A stretch of DNA of 64,000 bases from Clarkia xantiana subsp. parviflora (lineage: Eukaryota; Streptophyta; Magnoliopsida; Myrtales; Onagraceae), in contig JAPTYO010000017.1 in assembly GCA_036873135.1 (NCBI GenBank), positions 5,394,001 to 5,458,000 of the forward strand, read 5' to 3'. How positions within the stretch are numbered: position 1 is the stretch's first letter; the number at the start of each line of letters is the position of its first letter. The notes under the pieces were generated by a model. It had not been told where the DNA came from and searched no databases. It saw only the letters and a program-made list of their open reading frames with translations. Positions 23,484 through 33,911 of the stretch are shown piece after piece. Position numbers and translations under genes: made by a program.

Positions 23484-24000
23484 AAAAGCCTCCGACGGCG
23501 GTATCGGGAGGTATGAAAACAAAAGCCTCCGACGGCGGTATCGGGAGGTATGAAGACAAAAGCCTCCGATGGCGGTATCGGGAGGTATGAAGACAAAAGC
23601 CTCCGACGGCGGTATCGGGAGGTATGAAAACAAAAGCCTCCGACGGCGGTATCGGGAGGTATGAAGACAAAAGCCTCCGACGGCAGTATCGGGAGGTATG
23701 AAGACAAAAGCCTCCGACGGCGGTATCGGGAGGTATGAAGACAAAAGCCTCCGACGGCGGTATCGGGAGGAATGAAGACAAAAGCCTCCGACGGCAGTAT
23801 CGGGAGGTATGAAGACAAAAGCCTCCGACGGCGGTATCGGGAGGTATGAAGACAAAAGCCTCCGACGGCGGTATCGGGAGGTATGAAGACAAAAGCCTCC
23901 GACGGCAGTATCGGGAGGAATGAAGACAAAAGCCTCCGACTGCAGTATCGGGAGGTATGGAGACAAAAGCCTCCAACGATGAGGTCAGGAGGTCTGAAAT
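23484..24000 (+). repeat. 37-bp tandem array before element C PPT
   Basis: Thirteen copies of a 37-bp unit (aaaagcctccgacggcggta + tcgggaggtatgaagac) and a degenerate fourteenth. Each can fold as CCTCCGA...TCGGGAGG with one bulge. Elements A, B and F keep one degenerate copy just before the PPT hairpin and D about two, so C amplified an existing module. All three minus frames are open only because the unit has no stops. Confidence 0.95.
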
Positions 24001-24003
24001 TGG

Positions 24004-24045
24004 AAGACACGACGAACTAAAAGTCCCCCATGTCTTGGGGGCAAA
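24004..24045 (+). other. Element C pre-PPT hairpin and polypurine tract
   Basis: AAGACACG (24004-24011) pairs with CATGTCTT (24029-24036). PPT TTGGGGGCAAA is at 24035-24045. Confidence 0.8.
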
Positions 24046-24803
24046 TGATGGGTTCCGATGTAATCGTCAACCCCGTTAACAGCCAATGGACGGCGAGTAG
24101 GTCCAATGGGCCTCGTGAAAGCCTGGAAGGCCCAGAGGCCCAGTACGAAGGGTCCCGATTTCAGCGGTCCCGATAAAGGAGCTGAATGCTCCCGGCAAGA
24201 AGCCTCTGAGTAGGCCCCGATATGCCTTAGTAAAGGCCCCGATAATAAAGCCCCGCAGAGGCTGGACCTGTCCCGTAGAGACTGAAGGTCCTGGGTGGTG
24301 ATCTAGAATGAGACAACTCTGGAGTCTTCGACAGGATTCGGAACTTGTGATCAGAGGATAAAGACCGAGAAACCCGCCTACTAGATAAAGTAGTGGGAGA
24401 CGGTTAGAGATAAAGATAAATCCCCCGAGATACGCAGGGCATGCCCGAGATACGCGGAGTACGGGTAAGATACGCGTGGCGTGGGGCGAGATATACGGAA
24501 TCCCGACCGAGATATGCGGAATCGTGGCGAGATACACGGAATCATGGGTAAAACTGCCAGGCGCAGTAACAGGTAACTGAGTAACTTCCCCTCCTATATA
24601 AAGGAGGAAGTTACCTCAGAAAACCATCATCTAATACGAACTTAGACTCTTTGCTTACCACCCATTGATCATCATACTCATTTAAGCATCGGAGAGGGAT
24701 TCTGGGTCACCACCCAGGTCATCCCCTTTTGCAGGATTACGTGGAGCCCAGGAGTCCAAGCTTTCCGTCAAGGACGTAACGGAGCTTCGCCCGTGATCCA
24801 ACA
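24046..24803 (+). repeat. Element C 3' LTR
   Basis: 758 bp, same as its 5' partner, with about 10 substitutions. TATA dyad at 24577-24619. Confidence 0.96.
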
Positions 24804-27109
24804 GGCTTCATGGTGAGCCAGAGGGGAATCGAGGTGAACCCTGAGAAGCTAAAGGAAATCGAGGAGATGAAGTCCCCGACGAACCATCGGGAGGTGCAGG
24901 TGCAGAATGGCCGATTGGCCGCGATGAATCGCTTCCTGTCCAAGGCAAGTGATCGATCCATGTCGTTCTTTGAAGTGCTGAGGGCCAACAAGAAGTTTCA
25001 GTGGACTGCCAAGTGCGAAGAGGCGTTCCAGGCACTCAAGTCTGAAATAAATTATCCCGCCGTTGATAAGTATCTTTATGCGTTCATTGTTACTGCTCGG
25101 AAGCTGAGACCTTACTTCCATGCACATGAGATTACCGTTTTGACGAATCAACCTTTGAAACATTTTTTGAACTGACCTGATGCGTCGGGGAGATTAGTGA
25201 AATTGGCAATCGAGCTTAGTGAGTTCCGCATTCACTTTGCTCCGAGAACGGCTATTAGGGGCCAGGCGTTGGCGGATTTCATAGCAGAGTCTACAGCCTC
25301 CGATCTAGAAGAAGCGGGTCCTGCAGAGGGGGCAACCATGGAAGTCCCGATGGCAGAGCAGTCAGAACAGCCCGATAACGAAAACACTTGGGAGATGTAC
25401 ACCGATGGCTCCTCAAATTCAGAAGGATCGGGAGCAGGGTTTGTACTGATACTGCCAGGCGGAGGTGAGCCCCTTCGATATGCCTTGGCCCTGACATTTA
25501 GGGCCACCAACAATGAAGCTGAATATGAGACTCTCATCACCGGTCTCAAGATTGCCAAAGGCACGGGAGTTGGTCACTTAAAGGTGAAGTGCGATGCTAG
25601 CTTGATTGTGAACCAAGTCCAGGGGCGATACGAAGCTAAGAGCCCGATGATGAAAAAGTACCTTCGGGAGGTGCAAACCTTGAAGGAGAGTTTCAAGAGC
25701 TTCGATATTGAGGCAATCCCGAGGGAAGATAATGTGAAAGCAGATGCCTTGAGCAAGTTCGCATTGGGGGCACCCCTCGATGAAAGTCGGAAGGTGCACT
25801 TCTTGGAGAAGGTGATCTTGTCAACCATCGACCAATCGGAGGTATGTGCCATCGAGACCGGATCGGAGGAGCCCACTTGGATGACCCCGATAGTCGCGTA
25901 CCTGACTACAGAGGCAGTCCCCGATGATGAAATAGCAGCCGGCATATTACGCCGAATCGCGGTCAATTATGCGATGGTGGACAGTCAGCTGTATAAAAAG
26001 GGGTATTTAACTCCTTATTTGAAATGTGTGGCTAAGCCCGACACAGATCGGATCCTTAGGGAGGTGCACCAAGGATACTCGGCTTGTCATGAAGGTGCCC
26101 GATCCATAGTGAGGAAAGTGCTAAACCTGGGCTATTACTGGCCCTCGATGAACAAGGAGGCAACGATGCTAGTCCAATCCTGTGACGCTTGCCAAAGGTA
26201 CGCCCCGAATATTGTGGCTCCAGCTGCCGATCTGACGTCCATCAAGAGTGCTTGGCCCTTCGCGCAATGGGGAATCGATTTGGTGGGACCCCTTCCAGTT
26301 GCAAAAGGTCAGTGCCGATATTTAGTCGTGGCTATTGATTATTTCTCGAAATGGATAGAAGCTAAGGCGTTGGCCAAGACAACGGGGAATCATATCCTCA
26401 AATTCCTCCAGATCCATATCATATCCCGATACGGGATCCCCAATGTATTGATCAGTGATAACGGCCCCCCGTTTAACGGGGCCCAGTGGAAGGAGTACCT
26501 GGAGGAACTGAAAATTGAGAATCGGAAAGCCTCTGTCCGTCATGCTCAAACCAATGGACAGGTGGAGTCAGCCAACAAGATCGTGATGGATGGCCTGAAG
26601 AAGAGGGTCCATGCCTTGAAGGGCAAATATCTGGATGAGCTGGAAAATGTGCTTTGGGCTGTTAGAACAACACCAAACGATCGACTAGGGAGACTCCGTT
26701 TGGCCTTGTGTATGGCACGGAAGCAGTTGCTCCCGTCGAAATAGCTGTGGCATCCCATCGGATGAGGTATTACGAACCTCTATCGAATGATGAAATGAGG
26801 CGCCTGGACTTGGACTTGGTCGAAGAGAAGAGGCGGAATGCCGAGGTGGTCCAGGCTCGGATGCGCTTGGCAACGGCCCGATATTATAATCGACGAGTCA
26901 AGTCGCGACAATTCTTTGTCAGGGAACTGGTTTGGCGTCGGAACGAATTTACCCTTTTGGACCGGATCAACAAGATGTCACCAAAATGGGAAGGACCTTA
27001 TAAGGTCGTGGGGATGCCAGCTCGAAATGCGTATAAGTTGGAAAACCTCAATGGCAATGTGTTGAAGCATTCTTTTAGTGGCGAACACTTGAAGAAATGT
27101 TATGCTTGA
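24804..27109 (+). pseudogene. pol: Element A RT end, RNase H and integrase
   Basis: Resumes at GFMVSQRGIEVNPEKL. A deletion after FQALK (about 25040) removes the start of the first RNase H. TGA at 25174 replaces an Arg codon. The second RNase H keeps YTDGSS, NNEAEYE, VKCDAS and KADALS. Integrase keeps its HHCC cysteines (CDACQ, about 26182), IDLVG, ISDNGPPFNG and NGQVES. A frameshift near 26690 falls within the RTTPKRSTGETP block. The C-terminal WEGPYKV module ends at 27109. Confidence 0.93.
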
Positions 27110-27600
27110 TATTAAGTCGCCTTCAGTGGTGCAAGTTTTTTATCGAAGTCGCCTTCAGTGGTGCAAGTTGTTTATCAAAGTCGCCTTCAGTGGTGCAAGT
27201 TGTTTATCGTTTTAATTTGATGTAAACAGGTTTTGGACCATCAATGAATAAAGAGGTTGCTTCCGGCCAGATTGTGCTTAGACTCATCATTCTAAGTATG
27301 ATTAAATCGACTTAAGTGGTGTAGCTAAATCGCCTTAAGTGGCGTAGTTTCGCCTTAAGTGGTGTAGTTAAATCGCCTTAAGTAACGTGGTCTCGCCTTA
27401 AATGGCGTGGTTTCGCCTTAAGTAGCACGATAAATCGCCTTAAGTGGTGTGGATAAATTGCCTTAAGTGGTGTGGATAAATCGCCTTGAGTGGTGTGGGA
27501 AAAATGTCTTAAGCGACGTATCGAATCACTCTAAGTGGTATGATCAAATCGCCTTAAGTGGCGTAGGTAATTCACCTTAAGTGGTATAGCGATAATCGGA
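27110..27600 (+). repeat. Element A 3' mini-hairpin array
   Basis: About 20 units such as aagtcgccttcagtggtgca, aaatcgccttaagtggcgt and atgtcttaagcgacgta. Stems again vary in concert (CGCC/GGTG, CGCC/GGCG, GTC/GAC, CACC/GGT). 27601-27680 is non-repetitive spacer. Confidence 0.85.
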
Positions 27601-27680
27601 ACCAAAAGGGATTGATATTATAAAAGCCTGAAAGGTTCGCGACAAAAGAAGGAAATTACAAGGATTCGAAAATAAAGCGA

Positions 27681-29863
27681 CTAAGCTTGATCCTTGGCAG
27701 CGTCGAGTGGAGCAGGGTCCACAAGGTCTGTGGCAGAAGGCTCCGCGGTGGGATGATCGGATCCTGGAAGATTGGCCGCGGGAGGATCGGACTCTTGGAA
27801 GTCAGCCGGTGAAGGGTCGATCATCGGGGGATCAGTTGTCGGGAGGTCTGCACTTGGAGGCTCCACCGTGCCTTTAGCACCCGCAGTCCCCTCGGGGGTG
27901 TTGGCCCCATCGCTCTCCTCGGAAAGGTTGAAATACCTCACCGCGAAGGGGGCGAGAGTCTGAGACTTGGTGAAGTCGATGGCACCACCATACTCCAGAT
28001 AGAGCTCCTCGACAGCATTAAGAAAGGTGGTCTCCACCTCCGCCGTACAGAACTTCACCGCGTCCACTTGGAAAGCCTCGGAGCCCCGATAATCTTCCCG
28101 ACCCTTGGCCTCAGCTTCAGCCAGCTTGGCGGGGAACTCGGCAATCTCCCGCTCCATCTGTTGGGACCGGTTGGTGAGAAGGACCTTCTCAGCCTCCAGC
28201 CCCGCCTTGGCGTCCTAAAGGGCCTTCTTCTCGAGGACAAGCCTGTCCCGATCCTCCGCGCGCCCCTGCTGCTCTTCATTGAGATTTTGACGCTTCTACT
28301 TCAGCAACCTCTTAAAGTCGTGGACCTGCCTCAGGAGGTCCCGAGTCTTCTGGTCAAGGAGGGCCTGCTCCTTAACCAACTTACCCTTCGACGATTCGGA
28401 GGCAGCCAGATCCTCCTTGAGCTTGGCCAAGACCTCGGGGGCCGCCTTGGCTCGCTCCTGCTCCAGGGCCTCCTCCAGGGCCAGGATGTACCCGAAACAG
28501 CGGTGTTGGTCCGCCATTTCCTGTGGAAAAGAAAGGAAGAGGTTAGTACATGAGAATATTCTACACTATATCCTAAGTGTCAAAACAGGAAGTCTTACCT
28601 CCACACGACGAACGACCATATCGCGAATGTCCGCGTGGATGACCTCTCGATCCAAGGAGAGTGGCATCTTCACAGACGGCGCAACTAAACCTGCCAGCAG
28701 ATGCAGACCCAGTTTCGGTGATATATTGTCCCGATGCAGCAGGACCCCCCGCAATGACTCGATCGGGGTCCAGGGAGCCGCCGCCGCCTGGTCGGGGGTG
28801 TAAACCTGATAGAAGCTTCCATCTAAGGGGAGAGGAGGAAGGATGTCCTGAGTGTCGGAGGTGCGTGCCTCCGAGCCGCCGTGAGAACCTGTCGTCCCTT
28901 CAGGAGTCAGGCTCAAGATCAGCGAATGCTGTTGTGCTGGGGAAGATGGAGGCAGCCCTTCGGGTGTCGGCTCCAATGGGGTCTGCCTCACCCCCCGACG
29001 ACGAACCAGGGGCTGACCCTCGCTCGCCTCCTCAGAAGAGTGAGAAACATCCAGGTCCACCACCCGACGGAACTGGCCGTCCGTCGGGGCGTCTTCAGTC
29101 CCCGATCCTCCTGGGGCAGGAAGAGAAAGGAGGGGCTCTCCGACCCGGGCGTCGGAGGGTGGCACGTCCGCCGAAGCTCCAGCTCCCGATTGACCTGCAG
29201 CTGGAGGACGAGAAGCTTCAGAAAGAAAATCAGGAAGTTGATCGGGATCCTTACACCAAATGACGCGACGGGAGAGATACTGGTCCTTCCTGTAATAATT
29301 GTAGTAACCCGCTTTAAGGATGCGGGGAGTTTCTCCTTGCAGGATGCGGTTGATCCCTTCGATCCTGGCTCTCTTATCGGAGGGGATTAACTCCTCGGGA
29401 ATACGCCTCCTGTATAATCGAATTGCTAATCGGAGCTGCTTACCTTCCTCGGGAGTCTGGGTGTTGAAGATCTGCTCCATCTTCTCCACCCGGGCCCGCT
29501 TGATCTGCTCCGAAGTTGGAGGTGCCGATGAGGAGGCGGCCATCTTCGAAGACTTCCTCTTCCTCGCAGGGCGTTGGACAGCATCGGTCTCCGCCTTCTT
29601 AAGCACGATATTGGTCAGCAATGATACCTTCTTAGCTGCAAAGACGAAAACAAAAGTGCAATTAGAATATTACCCAAGGAACGAAGTTGGAAGGGCCGTC
29701 GAAGAGTTGACCCCCGGCGGCAACATCAAGGAGTCGGATCTCGGTCATAACCAGGTCCCGCTTCCCGATGGAGTTGGCATCGAGGGGAGCGAAAGAATCC
29801 CCCAGCGGTAGAGTTGGATGAAGTGGAGAATCTGGAATCGGAGGAAAAAATCTTACCAGACAT
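27681..29863 (-). pseudogene. Element A antisense accessory gene, exon 2 mostly deleted
   Basis: Minus strand. Exon 1 is 29863-29857 (ATGTCTG, donor GTAAGA). A deletion removes the first acceptor and nearly all of the Transposase_28-like exon 2; its tail ends at 29674 with donor GTAATA. Exon 3 is 29630-28599 (donor GAG|GTAAGA), with RKRKSSK, Pro/Ser-rich linker and VVRRVE end. Exon 4 is 28520-27681, Glu/Lys/Leu-rich and coiled-coil-like, with two in-frame TAG codons (about 28296 and 28215). Splice positions match B and D. Confidence 0.72.
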
Positions 29864-30240
29864 GTTGAAGCGGAGAAGAGAAGATGATCTTGATGGCCGG
29901 AGATCCTGGCTGCCGGAGTGCTGATCAGAAATTAGAAAGAAGAGCTTGAGCTTTTGAAATCACAAGAGGATGAAACGGTAGAGGATAACCGAATAGTGCC
30001 AAGATTTGGGATTTTATAGGAGAGGGGATAGCCAAAGAGACGTTGCAATCCGGACCGTTGAAGATGCAACGCTTCGTTAAGGCGCTAGCGACAAAACAGC
30101 TAAAAAGCGCTTTTTCAGAAAAAGCAGGCACGGGCACCCAAGCCGTCGCTTCATCACCCATCGCATTTAATAGTTTAGTAATCGAGAAATCTTTTCGGAT
30201 TCGGTGGTTATCCTCGGAATATCGGGAGGTCCGGAGTTGG
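29864..30240 (-). promoter_or_regulatory. Promoter region of element A antisense gene
   Basis: TATAAAA on the minus strand at 30018-30012, about 152 bp upstream of the antisense ATG, as in B and D. No frame in the interval. Confidence 0.55.
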
Positions 30241-30282
30241 AAGACACGACGAACTATAAGTCCCTCATGTCTTGGGGGCAAA
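30241..30282 (+). other. Element A pre-PPT hairpin and polypurine tract
   Basis: AAGACACG (30241-30248) pairs with CATGTCTT (30266-30273). PPT CTTGGGGGCAAA ends at 30282. Confidence 0.8.
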
Positions 30283-30985
30283 TGACGGGTTTCGATATAG
30301 CCGTTAGGCCCATTAACGACGATTAAACGGCGAAGTAGGCCCACTTGGCCTCAAAAGAGGCTTAGAAGACCAACACGAGGGGTCCCGACAAAGTCGGTCC
30401 CGACAAATGAGCTGAACGCTCACGATGATATGCCTTTAAGTAGGCCTCGATGATATGCCTTTGAGTAGGTCCCGATGATATGCCTTTGAGTAGGCCCCGA
30501 TGATATGCCTTTGAGTAGGCCCCGATATTGAATCCCTGAGAATGCTGGCCCTGTCCCGATGACGATGGGCCCCGAGCGGTGACCAAAGGAGATAACTCTG
30601 GAGTCCCCGATATCCGTCGGGACTTGCCACCAGAGAATGAGGCCGAGAAACACGCTCACTATCAACATAGTGGGGAAGTGGCCTGAAAAGAGGGAACGTG
30701 GGCAAGTGGCCGAGATAAACGGAACGTGGGCTAACTGCCCCCAGCAGTTATCGCAACAGGTAACTGGGGTAACTCCTCCCCTATATAAAGGAAGGAGTTA
30801 CCTCAGGATTGATACATTGACATTCACATACTGATACTTGCTAGCCCACATCAAGATACTCATTTAAGCATCGTAGAGGGATTCTGGGTCACCGCCCGGT
30901 CTATCCCCTTCTTGCAGGATTACTTGGAGCGAAGGAGTTCAGACTTCCAACAAGAACGTACCAGAGTTCCAACCGTGATCCAACA
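30283..30985 (+). repeat. Element A 3' LTR
   Basis: 703 bp, starting TGACGGG (TGATGGG elsewhere) and ending GATCCAACA. TATA dyad at 30764-30806. Followed by duplication agggt. Confidence 0.95.
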
Positions 30986-31067
30986 AGGGTTAGTTTTGTC
31001 ATTTCATATTTACTCAAATGAGATATTAAATAAAACAAAATATTAAAAGGGTAAGAATGTCATTTCA

Positions 31068-31217
31068 CACAATTCTGTTAAATTTAACCCTAAAAATGGA
31101 CGGAAAACCTCAAATCAACAAAGTTGAAACTTCAGACCTCTCAAATCAACATTTGAAACTTCAAACCTCTCCCGTTAACATGGGGCAAACTTCAGACCTC
31201 TCCTAAGTTATTAACCC
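31068..31217 (-). repeat. Right terminal inverted repeat of the Mutator-like element
   Basis: Reverse complement of 2007-2157 with few differences in the outer 110 bp. Followed by taaacgaaa (31218-31226), the right target duplication. 30991-31067 is AT-rich interior of this element. Confidence 0.85.
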
Positions 31218-31226
31218 TAAACGAAA

Positions 31227-32021
31227 CGATAACCTTGTCACGCTTAATGCATGACTTAGTCTTCGTTTGTACATCGCCGTGTTGTACCCAGTCCATCATT
31301 CAAATCACATTCAGAGCCAGATGAAAGATTCTGCGAAAACATGATTGACATATCCCAATCCTGGCTAGTCCAGGTGTGCTATCGACGCGTACTTCATACT
31401 GCGCGTGCCATGTTCGACCACGGGGTCATGCTCGGTTGTGCTAGCTAGAATCCTAGTGATTCAAAGGGCGTATACTTATTCACCTTGAGCGTCTGATTGA
31501 TCCCGGATGTCTTATGAAGAGGCATCCAAAGTATCCTCTCGGACTCAGAACTTATACCTAAGGTCTGGCTCAATGTTCGCTTCCCGGCGTACGAGCGTAG
31601 AGCCAAAGAAAATGGCCAAGTGACCACGTCTTGGAAACCGGTTGAGTTAGACTAAGGGTATAAGTGATGGGGATTTTCAAGTTCACCTATAATTCACCGA
31701 CTCTTGTGTTCACTAGGTGGTCGCCAACTGGATATTAGTTGAAGATTGTGAACACTTGTACGGATTCCCTGGAGAAGTATTCCTATGTGGAAAACTGGGC
31801 AATTGGAGAATTATCAGTTGACCAAGGATACAGTGCGGTACATGTTTTATTTTAACAGGATTGATTTACGAAACTCCTAACAGATGAGTAGCACGATGCC
31901 CGTCGTATCCGCCAGTCGCAAGGAAAACCACTATTCAGAGACGGAGACAAAGACAGATGACTGTGATGTTGATGCTATTGGATAACTATATATTCACCCT
32001 CCCATTCCGGCGAGTGGGAGC
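31227..32021 (+). other. Copia 3' untranslated tail, right piece
   Basis: About 800 bp without a convincing frame. It ends in the purine-rich GAGTGGGAG (32012-32020), the probable polypurine tract for the copia 3' LTR. Together with 1713-2006 this makes an unusually long (~1.1 kb) tail for a copia element. Confidence 0.7.
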
Positions 32022-32589
32022 TGTTAACATATGGTGACGTGACGCCGTAATTGGTAACCCGTTAATGCTAAGAAAATTACCTATGTTTATTAGGTAATTA
32101 TCACATTAGGCTAATTGGGCCAAACCCAATCCCTAATAGATATGGGAGGCCCAAAATTGAGTCTCCCCCTTTAATAGCATGGTTCGGCCGAACTAATGTC
32201 CCACATTGGTTGGAGTGGAATTTTGTCCACTCCACCAATCCTATATATAGGGGACTCATCTAAGGGGTTTACACATCAATCTAACAAGAAGTACCTCCAT
32301 TGAGTGACTTGAGAGAAACCTCTCACCCCCTTAGTTGATATTTTTGGTGCACATCTTAGTCCGAGATTATGGCCCCGTTGAAGAATCGATCAGAGGCTTT
32401 GTTGTGGAGCTTACACCGCGTAGGAATTCTTCTCACGAAGAACTTGTACGTGGTACCGACCGGAGGATCAGAACTCCCTCCACATCGTTCTTGGGCAGGA
32501 AAGCATGTGTACACTATTTCGCTGCGTAGTTAGATTACTTGCATGTACACGTTTAGCATTCCGTAGTATTACGTCCCCGTAATCCAACA
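32022..32589 (+). repeat. Ty1/copia 3' LTR
   Basis: 568 bp, TGTTAACATATGG...GTAATCCAACA. A TATATATAG box lies at about 32242-32250 after a conserved 'cccacattggttggagtgga' stretch. It is preceded by a purine tract and followed by attac. Confidence 0.85.
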
Positions 32590-32593
32590 ATTA

Positions 32594-32873
32594 CATCTAA
32601 ATCTCATTCGCGCTTGACTTTTTCAAGAATTTTCCTATCTTTAGTACTTGCAACCTCATTTATTTTGAAATGCTTCCAAACCCAAGATTTATTTATTCTT
32701 GAATTCATCTCTTCATCAGATTGTACTACCTCCATAAGATTTAAGGTTATACCTCCAGTAGAATCTGATGTTGATTCCGTAGCTGGTGTTAACTGAGTTT
32801 CAGCTCTCACGTTGTTGATCTTCCTCTTCCAAGTAGTAGAATTTTTTCCGTTTGATGTGGGAAGTATCGAGAG
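32594..32873 (-). pseudogene. BED-type zinc-finger (hAT-like) gene fragment
   Basis: Minus strand. An AG acceptor (…TTTTCCCAG) ends at 32874. The frame after it reaches ATG at 32735 (MEVVQSDEE) and then SWVWKHFKINEVASTKD, matching the start of a BED finger (S-x-V-W-x-H-F). It stops at a TGA where the zinc-binding Cys region should begin, and the copia element truncates it at 32594. BED fingers of this form head plant hAT/RICESLEEPER-type transposase genes. The rest should lie left of the window. Only about 40 residues support the call. Confidence 0.5.
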
Positions 32874-33095
32874 CTGGGAAAACAATGAAACATGTTATTA
32901 AAACAAGAACAACATGTAATTGTCATCTGGGTTTGGTGACAACTGACAACTTATTACGAAATCCACAAAACCAGTAAAAAAAATCAATTCATGGTATCTC
33001 TTCAGATGGACATACAACCAGTATAGAATATTTTTTGGGTCATAACTCTTTTCAATTCACGGTATCTCCTCCCTGAATCCTCATATTTTTAATAT
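32874..33095 (-). other. Presumed intron piece upstream of the BED exon
   Basis: AT-rich, frame-free sequence between the acceptor and element D. It continues at 44744 after D is removed. Confidence 0.4.
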
Positions 33096-33857
33096 TGATG
33101 GGTTCCGATGTAATCGTTAGCCCCGTTAACAGCCAATGGACGGCGAATAGGTCCAGTGGGCCTCGTGAAAAGCCTGGAAGGCCCAGAGGCCCAGCACGAA
33201 GGGTCCCGACTTTAGAGGTCCCGATGTATGAGCTGAATGCTCCAGATGAGAAGCCTCTGAGTAGGCCCCGATATGCCTTAGTAAAGGCCCCGATAATAAA
33301 GCCCCGCAGAGGCTGGACCTGTCCCGTAGAGACTGAAGGTCCTGGGTGGTGACCTAGAATGAGACAACTCTGGAGTCCCCGACAGGAGTCGAGACTTGTG
33401 ATCAGAGGATAAGACCGAGAAACCCGCCTACTAGATAAGAGTAGTGGGAAGACGGTTAGAGTACAGATAAACTCCCCGTGATACGCAGGGCGTGCCCGAG
33501 ATACGCGGAGTACGGGTAAGATACGCGGAGCGTGGGGCGAGATATATGGAATCCCAGCCGAAATATACGGAACCGTGGCGAGATACACGGAATCATGGGC
33601 ACAACGGCCAAGCATGGTCACAGGTAACTGGGCAACTCCTCCTCCTATATAAGGGAGGAAGTTACCCCAGAAAACGCATACTATCTAATACGAACTTAGA
33701 CTATTTGCTTACAGCCCATTGATCACATACTCATTTAAGCATCGGAGAGGGATTCTGGGTCACCACCCAGGTCATCCCCTTTTGCAGGATTACGCGGAGC
33801 CCAGGAGTCCGAAACTTTCCGTCAAGGACGTAACGGAGCTTCGCCCGTGATCCAACA
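33096..33857 (+). repeat. Element D 5' LTR
   Basis: TGATGGG...GATCCAACA. TATATAAG at about 33646-33653 within dyad 33628-33670. PBS TGGCGCCGTCTGTGGG follows at 33859. Confidence 0.96.
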
Positions 33858-33911
33858 TTGGCGCCGTCTGTGGGAAGCGTACGAAAAGTCAAGATAGCTT
33901 CTACCAGATCA

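Larger units (their letters stand above)
17176..24803 (+). mobile_element. Ty3/gypsy Tat/Retand-like element C, internally deleted
   Basis: 7,628 bp, 758-bp LTRs (17176-17933, 24046-24803), perfect duplication ggctt (17171-17175, 24804-24808), inserted in RT of element A. The LTRs differ at about 10 positions (~1.3%), the youngest insertion here by that measure. It lacks the antisense gene. RT and RNase H carry deletions, and the 3' region ends in a 37-bp tandem array. Sequence is closest to element D. Confidence 0.96.
2588..30985 (+). mobile_element. Ty3/gypsy Tat/Retand-like element A, doubly interrupted
   Basis: LTRs at 2588-3276 and 30283-30985 are flanked by the perfect 5-bp duplication agggt (2583-2587, 30986-30990). 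Removing elements B and C and their duplications leaves about 9.4 kb. Order: 5' LTR, PBS, gag, PR, RT, two RNase H domains, IN, repeat array, antisense gene, PPT, 3' LTR. By eye the LTRs differ at about 16 positions plus two indels (~2.3%). That is more than B (~2%) or C (~1.3%), which inserted into A, so the order of insertion is consistent. All coding parts are damaged. Confidence 0.95.
2007..31217. mobile_element. Mutator-like non-autonomous element carrying the A/B/C nest
   Basis: Long terminal inverted repeats at 2007-2157 and 31068-31217 begin (T/G)GGTTAATAAC. They are flanked by nine-base near-identical direct repeats, taaacaaaa (1998-2006) and taaacgaaa (31218-31226). A 9-bp duplication with long inverted ends starting GGGTTAAT is typical of plant MULEs. 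Without retrotransposon A the element is only about 808 bp. It has no transposase frame; its middle is a GC-rich snapback (2262-2575) and AT-rich filler. Assignment is by structure only. Confidence 0.7.
1..32589 (+). mobile_element. Ty1/copia LTR retrotransposon, 3' part, interrupted
   Basis: The left edge of the window lies inside pol of a Ty1/copia element; its 5' LTR, gag, protease and most of integrase are outside. RT and RNase H remnants (340-1712) are followed by a non-coding tail (1713-2006 and 31227-32021) and a 3' LTR at 32022-32589. A 29.2-kb Mutator-like nest (2007-31217) interrupts the tail. About 3.4 kb of the element's own sequence lies in the window. The five bases after the LTR (attac) should be the target duplication, but its partner is off the window. 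Confidence 0.85.

Noticed and set aside
23484..24000. CRISPR-like regular repeats
   Set aside because: Units are contiguous, without unique spacers, inside a plant retrotransposon.
23424..24010. Three long overlapping minus-strand frames (170-193 codons)
   Set aside because: They are the same 37-bp tandem unit read in all three frames; the unit simply lacks stops. No start context or homology.
32335..32529. Short frame inside the copia 3' LTR
   Set aside because: Lies in R/U5 of the LTR and has no similarity to any domain I know.
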